Source: Acidobacteriota bacterium (lineage in GTDB: Bacteria; Acidobacteriota; Terriglobia; Bryobacterales; Bryobacteraceae). Taken from it: a stretch of DNA of 64,000 bases. The notes below the pieces were generated by a model. The model saw nothing but the letters and a program-made list of their open reading frames with translations, had not been told where the DNA came from and did not search any database. The DNA lies in NCBI GenBank assembly GCA_016185425.1, contig JACPNQ010000028.1, forward strand, positions 186,001 through 250,000, in the 5' to 3' direction. Both the position numbers and the translations under genes were made by a program. Numbering within the stretch: the stretch's first letter is position 1; the number at the start of each line of letters is the position of its first letter. Positions 58,344 to 64,000 of this stretch are shown here, in pieces.

Positions 58344-60578
58344 ATGTACACGCCCACTAACCGTACCCTTGCCGCTCTCCTTTGTGCCACGACGATTTTG
58401 ATGGCGCAGGTGCCCGCACCGAAGCCCCCCCCGGGCTTCGGGCCGCGCATGGATCTACCGCAGAACCAGCCCCAACCACCGGTTGCTCAACAGCCGCAGC
58501 CCGGCGCTCCCGCTGCTGCGGCGCCCGCGCCGCAACCGGCTGGCGGAGGAACTGGTGGACTGCAATTGGAGAATGCTTCCCTTACTGCCGTCATCGACAT
58601 CCTCGCCCGGCAGCTCAAAATCAACTACATCCTCGATCCGCGTGTGAAGGGCGGCATTATTCTCAACACCTACGGAGAAACGAAGGCGTTGAGCAACCGC
58701 GAGCTGCTCGACATGATTCTCCGCATCAACGGCTTCGCCATGGTGCAGGTTGGTGACATCTATCGCATTGTGCCGATGGCCGACGCGGCCCGTCTTCCCA
58801 TCAAGCCCTCCATTAACCAGAAGGATCTGCCGGACAGCGAGCAGATTGTTCTGAACCTCATCTTCCTCAAGTACGCAAACGTCGATGAGCTGACCAAGCT
58901 GCTCGATCCGTTCATGGGTGAGAATTCGAAGACTTGGTCTTACGCGCCTGCGAACCTGCTCCTTATTCTCGATTCGGCGCGCTCCATGCGGCGCACGATG
59001 GAGTTGATTTCGCTGTTCGATAACGATTCGTTCGCCGGTGGCCGCGTCAGGCTCTTTGAAACCCAGCACGCGCGCCCGTCCGATCTCGCAAAAGAAATCG
59101 ACAATATCTTCAAAGGCATCTCGCTGAACGAAAAGCAGTCACCGATTAAGTTCATCCCGGTCGATCGCATCAATACCATCATCACGGTGGCAGCCAATCC
59201 ATCGGCTTTTGGCGAAGTGGAGAAGTGGATTAAGAAGCTCGACACGCCGGTCAAGATTACCGCTGGCGCTATCGACAACTACGTATATCGCGTAAAGTAC
59301 GGCCGTGCGGATCTTCTCGCCATGTCCATCATGATGCTCTATGGCGGCGGGTACGGAATGGGTATGGGTGGCTACGGTATGGGCGGTTACGGAATGGGTA
59401 TGGGCATGAGCGGCATGATGGGTGGTGGTGGTATGTATGGCGGTGGCGGATACGGCAGCACGCTAGGCGCCGGCACTATGAGTCCCACCGCCCTCGGCAT
59501 GTACGGCGCCGGTCCGGGCGTTAGTATGCAATACAACACCGGCGCCGGGACCGGCTATGGGGCTGCGCCTGGCGCTGTACAGAGCGGAAATATCCCTCCC
59601 GTTGGCGGCGGAATGGACGCGACAGGCACATTTCTTGGATCCCAGATGGGTTACGGCGCCCAGGGCCGCGTTCCTCGCGTCGTCCCTAATGCGATGGACA
59701 ACTCGCTGATCATCCAGGGCACACCGGCCGAGTACGAAGGCATCCTCAAAATACTCCGCCAGCTCGATATCGCTCCGCGGCAAGTGTTGATCGAGGCCAA
59801 AATCTACGAAGTCTCACTGACCGGCGCCTTCGCGAATGGCATCGCCGCCTTCATTCAAGACAAGACCAAGCCCGGGGCGAGCGCGCCGTCGCTCCCGACT
59901 CGCGCGCTGCAGGGATTCCTGACAAACGGCACGGTCGGACTCACCGCCGGCGCCCTGGTCGGACAGAGTCGCGAACTGCTCGCCTTCATGTCTAGTCAGG
60001 ACATGGAAAGCCGTTCAAAAGTAATCTCCGCTCCGTCAGTGATCGCCACGGACTCCATCGCGGCCACTATCAATGTTGGTACCGAAGTGCCGACTCTCGC
60101 TTCCCAGGCGGTCACCGGGGTGCAGTCGAGCGGCAGTTCCTTGTTTGCGAACACCATTCAAAACCGGCAGTCAGGTGTTACCCTTGCCATCACGGCTCGC
60201 ATTAATCCCAGCGGAATTGTGACACTCATCGTGAACCAGGAGGTAAGCGCTCCGCAGGGTCCCTCATCCGGCGGCATTCAGTCGCCCTCGTTTTCGAAAC
60301 GAACCATCAATACGCAAGTTACCGTCGAGGACGGTGACACCATCGCGATAGGCGGCATCATCAACGAAAGCAATACCTACTCCTCCGCTGGCATTCCGTT
60401 CCTGCATCGGCTGCCCGTGCTTGGCGCCGCCTTCGGCAGCCGTTCCTACGGAAAAGAGCGCACTGAGCTGATCGTCTTCATGACGCCGCGCGTTATCTAC
60501 GACACGAATGAGATCTCCGAGGCCAGCGAAGAGCTCAAGGGCCGGCTGCGCCGGTTACGGAAGTATATTCGCGATTAG
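58344..60578 (+). CDS. gspD: Type II secretion secretin GspD
   Basis: A protein of 744 residues forming the outer-membrane channel. A signal sequence and Pro/Gln-rich linker are followed by the N0-type domain (LQLENASLTAVIDILARQLK, INYILDPRVKGGIILNTYGE), N1 (LIFLKYANVDELTKLLDPFM) and N2-like region. From residue 333 to 432 comes a Gly/Met/Tyr-rich insertion, then the secretin barrel (RQVLIEAKIYEVSLTGAFAN, SAPSVIATDSIAATINVGTE, VTVEDGDTIAIGGIINESNT, RTELIVFMTPRVIYD). The secretin core is complete. The insertion is unusual. The next gene begins 56 bases downstream with no convincing terminator between. Confidence 0.95.
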   Translation: MYTPTNRTLAALLCATTILMAQVPAPKPPPGFGPRMDLPQNQPQPPVAQQPQPGAPAAAAPAPQPAGGGTGGLQLENASLTAVIDILARQLKINYILDPRVKGGIILNTYGETKALSNRELLDMILRINGFAMVQVGDIYRIVPMADAARLPIKPSINQKDLPDSEQIVLNLIFLKYANVDELTKLLDPFMGENSKTWSYAPANLLLILDSARSMRRTMELISLFDNDSFAGGRVRLFETQHARPSDLAKEIDNIFKGISLNEKQSPIKFIPVDRINTIITVAANPSAFGEVEKWIKKLDTPVKITAGAIDNYVYRVKYGRADLLAMSIMMLYGGGYGMGMGGYGMGGYGMGMGMSGMMGGGGMYGGGGYGSTLGAGTMSPTALGMYGAGPGVSMQYNTGAGTGYGAAPGAVQSGNIPPVGGGMDATGTFLGSQMGYGAQGRVPRVVPNAMDNSLIIQGTPAEYEGILKILRQLDIAPRQVLIEAKIYEVSLTGAFANGIAAFIQDKTKPGASAPSLPTRALQGFLTNGTVGLTAGALVGQSRELLAFMSSQDMESRSKVISAPSVIATDSIAATINVGTEVPTLASQAVTGVQSSGSSLFANTIQNRQSGVTLAITARINPSGIVTLIVNQEVSAPQGPSSGGIQSPSFSKRTINTQVTVEDGDTIAIGGIINESNTYSSAGIPFLHRLPVLGAAFGSRSYGKERTELIVFMTPRVIYDTNEISEASEELKGRLRRLRKYIRD

Positions 60579-60633
60579 CCCGAGGCGGCGAAACTCGGAC
60601 AGAGGGGCCGGGTTAGAATTCGAGTTGCCCCGC

Positions 60634-63600
60634 ATGAACGCCCGCCTCTCCGTTTCTCTCCTGGCAGCATTCTGCCTCTCCGCCCAAACTATTGATGTCG
60701 GAGTGGGCAGCAGCACGCTCGATCCGGTCATCACGCAGCAGTTTGTGAATGCCTTCTTCCGCAATGGGTTTGCGAATCTGGTCAGCACGCCGCCTCTCGG
60801 TTTGGTGCGCAGTTTCGGCACTACGGGCCTGGTGCAGGAGTTTAGCGACGCCGCAAAGACTTCCGGCGTAAAACTTGCGCTCGTCAAACCGAACACTTCC
60901 ACAGCCAGCGTGGAGGGCACCCCAGACGTTCTGCAGGTTCTTGCCCTGATGTATGCCTACTATTCCACTGTAGGCCCTGGTACTGCCGGTTTCCCCACGA
61001 TGGATACCGCAGGCTGTCCTAACTCTCCCATCGGATCCTGCTACTGGCAGGCGTTCAGCAAGAGCTACGCGCTCTTCGCATACTCGTCGCTGGTGAATGG
61101 GTCGTCCACCTTCGCGACTAAAGATGTTTATTACACCGAGTGGAATGCCAATGGCGGAATCGTCACGTATGGTCCCGCCACATCCGCGGAAACGGCGGTC
61201 ACTTCCCCGGCCGGCTCCGCTGCCACCGTTCAATCGTTCCAGAACGGCATCATCCTCAACATCACTTCCGGAACGCTTTCCGGCCGGCTGCTGAGCGTCC
61301 GGAACACGGTCTACACGGTCTATGCGGCGAATGGCGGGCCAACGGGATTCCTCGGTCTCCCCACAGGACCTGAAGTGATCGTCGGAACAAAGCGCCGCCA
61401 GTCATTTGAAGGTGGCGCGATTGAATACGAGCCTGGCCAGGGTGGTACCCTTCGCCTCCCTGTAACCAATGTCAATCTATCCACGGCTGTGACCACACTG
61501 CGCCTGAAGCTGAACGAGACGTTCACTTTGGAGGCAATCCCGCGTGCCGCGACCGGCGACCCACTGCTCGACCGTGTCGTTTCCTGGGTCACCACCAACG
61601 GCCGCGTCGTCAGCATTCAGGCCAATGGACGCACCGCCGTTCTAAAAGCGGTTGGGGGTGGCGTAGCGACCATTACGGCGGTCAGCGAAGGCAAGATCAG
61701 CGCGGGCATCGCTATCTTTGTCCAGGCGCCGTGCTGCCAGGTCGGCGAGGGCGCCCCATCGGCCGCTAGCGCGCAGGCGTTCGCAGATGCCGTCGCCAGA
61801 AATCGCCTGACGCTCCAGCTTCCAGGACCAAGCCCCGTCCGTCGAGTCGCCAACGGTTATCAGCAGGAATTCCAAACCACCGCCGGAGCTCGGCTGGTCC
61901 TCGCGCTGCCCGATCGCGCTGCGCAGGCCTGGGTGTTGACCGGAACACTGCTCTCCGCGTACGAGCAAGCCAACGGCGCCGCCGGCGTCCTCGGTTATCC
62001 GTCAGGTGATCCTACTTCTGCCGGGCGTCAGTTGTTTGACGGCGGAGCGCTGGCCGGGTCGCCCGTGCAACTCGTCTCCGGCGGGATCTTGAGTCGCTGG
62101 GCGCTGCTGAACTACGAAACGGGCGCCGTCGGTCCGCCATCAGGGCCTGCGGGCGCGTTCGCTACGTTTGCCGCATCGAGTGGTGTTTTACAGGCGTTCC
62201 GGGATGGCCTGATTGTGCAGATCTCTGGCCGTACTCTGTTGGTTTCGGGCGTGATCTTGGCCCGCTATCAAGCGCTCGGACTGGCTGCCGGAAAACTCGG
62301 TGCGCCAACAAATGAGGAGTTCACGTCCAGCGGAGTCCGTCGCCAGGACTTTGAAGGCGGTTATATGACATACGCCCCGGGCAGCGATGTCGTCAATGTC
62401 GTCGAGAGCGTGCGCAAGCCGGCGATATCTGTGCTGCCGTCCTCCGCAGTCGCCGGGTCGAGAATTCGTCTCGCGGCGGGTGGCTTCCCGGATAACAGCA
62501 CGTTGCGCGTCAGCACCACGGGTCTGCCTGATTTCATTGTCCGTGCAACAAATGGATCCTATGCCTGGGATGCCTGGATTCCCGCCGATTCCCCGAGTCG
62601 TACGGTCACCGTGCGCGCGGTCGTAACGACTGCCTCCACCACTGCCGCGGAAGCGACTTATTCAGTGCGATCCGCCGCAGAATCGCGCCCAAAGCTGACA
62701 AAAGTGCGCGGCGATGCGCAATCAGGTGCGCCTGGAACACGCCTTCCGATCCCGCTCCGGGTGAACCTGAAGGACGAGAGCGGTTCGCCTCTCGTCGGTG
62801 TCACTGTGACCTATGCCGCCTCGCCCGGTGCAGAGATCTCTCCAAGAAGCACGTCTACTGACATAAATGGCGACGCTGAAGCCGTCCTCCGCTTGCCCTC
62901 CGGCTCTGGCATTGCGCTGGCAACCGCTGAGGCCTCGCGGCAAGTGGTCACTTTCAGCGCCCAAGTCACCGGTACGGCTGTCTCCAACTTTCCCAAGATC
63001 AGCTTCGACGGCAACTCCTACGTGGGCTCCGCCGCCGCTATCTTGAAGTATTTCCAAGACAAAGGCGATTTGCAGAACGCTGCCGGTACGGTTACCGCAG
63101 CCTCGGTCGACTCCTACTTGCGCAATTTCTGCACGCTCGACAGCCAGGCAAACCAAATCTGCGACGGGTACTTGAGTAATCCGGAAGTTGCTAATTTATG
63201 GCGGCTGATCAACTTCGCGGGCGGAGGACTGGAGATCATTCCCGTCGCCGCCGTGGAATTGGGCATCCGCGAAGCCCTCGCCGGAGGGTCGCCGGTACTG
63301 ATTAGCCTGCGGTTGACCGATGGCACGGCCGCCGCGGTTGTTGCGACCGGCGTGAATGCTGATGGCAGCATCCAGATCATGGATCCGAACCCGCGCCAGC
63401 CGCGCACGGGGTTGGCGGACTATCTCGCCGCGAAAGCAGAAATCAAAGGTGCGCTAAGATTTGTGCCCCGCGCGGCAGCGGCCGGCGGATTTCTGCTAAC
63501 CGCCTACGGCACAAGCACTTCCGTCTCTTCGCCCGCTGGGACTTGCGGGCCGGCGTTCGGAGTTCCCGGCGCGGACGCGACAACATTATTCGTCTATTGC

Positions 63601-64000
63601 GACGGAACGCAGGCGGTTTATCAAGCCGAAATCGCCGCCACAAACGCCTACCGCGGTTCGCTCACCGATCTCGCCGCTGGCGGTCCGCGCTTCGAGCTGA
63701 ACGGACTGCGAAGCGGATCGTTCCGTGTCTCCAGGCCATCGCTAACGTGGGAATTAGCGACGCTAGAGGCCACTTTTAGTGCAACTTCTGTACTGAATGC
63801 AGCTAGTTTTGCACCAGATTTCGCACCTGGAACCGCCATTTCGATCTTCGGATTGGGCCTTGCGAGAGCGCAAAACGAGACAACCGTCGAGATCGGCGGC
63901 CGCTCCGCCGCCGTCATTTTCGCAACGCCATTCCAAGTTAACGCAGTGATTCCACTCGACTTGCCCTCAGGTTCCTGGCCCCTCCGCCTCACCAGCCCGT
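60634..64000 (+). CDS. Giant secreted protein with LGFP-like repeats and TIGR03437-type C-terminus (3' end beyond window)
   Basis: At least 1122 residues are encoded from the ATG at 60634, and the frame is open to the window edge. Signal peptide: RLSVSLLAAFCLSAQ. LGFP-like repeats occur at about 232-269 (GFLGLPTGPEV, FEGGAIEYEPG), 447-476 (GVLGYPSGDPTSAGRQLFDGG), 496-529 and 550-583 (GKLGAPTNEEF, RRQDFEGGYMTYAPG). An invasin-like Ig region is near 690-780. At about 790-932 a C39-peptidase-like domain has SYVGSAAAILKYFQDKGDL and DGTAAAVVATGVNADGSIQI, without the catalytic Cys and His. The last part (SVLNAASFAPDFAPGTAISI, FGLGLA) is TIGR03437-like. It may be a type II secretion substrate, as it follows gspD by 55 bases. 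The function is unknown. Confidence 0.82.
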   Translation, partial: MNARLSVSLLAAFCLSAQTIDVGVGSSTLDPVITQQFVNAFFRNGFANLVSTPPLGLVRSFGTTGLVQEFSDAAKTSGVKLALVKPNTSTASVEGTPDVLQVLALMYAYYSTVGPGTAGFPTMDTAGCPNSPIGSCYWQAFSKSYALFAYSSLVNGSSTFATKDVYYTEWNANGGIVTYGPATSAETAVTSPAGSAATVQSFQNGIILNITSGTLSGRLLSVRNTVYTVYAANGGPTGFLGLPTGPEVIVGTKRRQSFEGGAIEYEPGQGGTLRLPVTNVNLSTAVTTLRLKLNETFTLEAIPRAATGDPLLDRVVSWVTTNGRVVSIQANGRTAVLKAVGGGVATITAVSEGKISAGIAIFVQAPCCQVGEGAPSAASAQAFADAVARNRLTLQLPGPSPVRRVANGYQQEFQTTAGARLVLALPDRAAQAWVLTGTLLSAYEQANGAAGVLGYPSGDPTSAGRQLFDGGALAGSPVQLVSGGILSRWALLNYETGAVGPPSGPAGAFATFAASSGVLQAFRDGLIVQISGRTLLVSGVILARYQALGLAAGKLGAPTNEEFTSSGVRRQDFEGGYMTYAPGSDVVNVVESVRKPAISVLPSSAVAGSRIRLAAGGFPDNSTLRVSTTGLPDFIVRATNGSYAWDAWIPADSPSRTVTVRAVVTTASTTAAEATYSVRSAAESRPKLTKVRGDAQSGAPGTRLPIPLRVNLKDESGSPLVGVTVTYAASPGAEISPRSTSTDINGDAEAVLRLPSGSGIALATAEASRQVVTFSAQVTGTAVSNFPKISFDGNSYVGSAAAILKYFQDKGDLQNAAGTVTAASVDSYLRNFCTLDSQANQICDGYLSNPEVANLWRLINFAGGGLEIIPVAAVELGIREALAGGSPVLISLRLTDGTAAAVVATGVNADGSIQIMDPNPRQPRTGLADYLAAKAEIKGALRFVPRAAAAGGFLLTAYGTSTSVSSPAGTCGPAFGVPGADATTLFVYCDGTQAVYQAEIAATNAYRGSLTDLAAGGPRFELNGLRSGSFRVSRPSLTWELATLEATFSATSVLNAASFAPDFAPGTAISIFGLGLARAQNETTVEIGGRSAAVIFATPFQVNAVIPLDLPSGSWPLRLTSP

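Noticed and set aside
59341..59460. Short repeats that might be a CRISPR array or a regulatory repeat tract
   Set aside because: They are degenerate GGxTAxGGxATGG codon repeats in frame within gspD, encoding Gly/Met/Tyr, with no unique spacers.
60580..60598. Hairpin CCGAG/CTCGG after gspD as a terminator
   Set aside because: Only five pairs with a nine-base loop and no T-run; the next gene starts 36 bases further and could be co-transcribed.

Overview
The window looks like a chromosomal stretch of a Bryobacteraceae/Solibacter-type acidobacterium. It is GC-rich throughout, encodes two very large Oar-like TonB-dependent receptors with a carboxypeptidase-regulatory N-terminus, and its last gene runs into a TIGR03437-type C-terminal domain, a family known mainly from 'Candidatus Solibacter' and relatives. 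LptE and TonB-dependent receptors show a Gram-negative envelope. No rRNA, tRNA, CRISPR array, insertion sequence or phage was seen.

Layout. 0-3.2 kb is a small accessory patch: a universal stress protein, a VapBC-type toxin-antitoxin pair with a repeated operator, two decayed copies of a hicBA pair on either side of it, an alpha/beta-hydrolase relic and a protein of unknown function. 3.2-10.7 kb is a seven-gene minus-strand operon: coiled-coil protein, PspA/IM30, a substrate-binding protein fused to OmpA, ABC permease, ABC ATPase, membrane coiled-coil protein and AAA+ ATPase. I infer an envelope-maintenance machine and consider it the most interesting block. 10.8-24 kb holds rpsT, two Oar-like receptors, an SMP-30-like protein, a divergent diadenylate-cyclase-like protein (DACNV type) that shares a palindromic operator region with a second VapBC pair, a TolB-like propeller, an NTF2-like protein and a secreted protein. 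24-30.7 kb holds phosphoglucomutase head to head with an enolase-superfamily enzyme, a glycosyltransferase-methyltransferase fusion, a BlaI/M56 sensor pair and a truncated AAA ATPase.

30.8-34.8 kb is a housekeeping envelope operon in the order psd, pssA, Asd-like, lptE, holA. 34.8-47.5 kb carries an M28 peptidase, a YihY protein, a receiver-DUF3052 fusion, a carbohydrate cluster (Gfo/Idh/MocA oxidoreductase, mutarotase-like protein, amidohydrolase), a TetR-controlled three-gene operon with long palindromes, a PLP ammonia-lyase with a lipoprotein, and an M16 peptidase.

47.6-60.6 kb is one long tightly overlapping transcription unit: ECF sigma factor, anti-sigma-like protein, a secreted protein and a type II secretion system (gspE,F,G,H,I,J,K,L,M,C, an unknown, gspD). 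It is followed by a giant secreted protein with LGFP-like repeats and a catalytically dead C39-like domain, cut by the window edge. A prepilin peptidase is not in the window. Many genes overlap by 1-4 bases (ATGA or TAATG), and several convergent pairs overlap at their 3' ends, so the genome is compact here.
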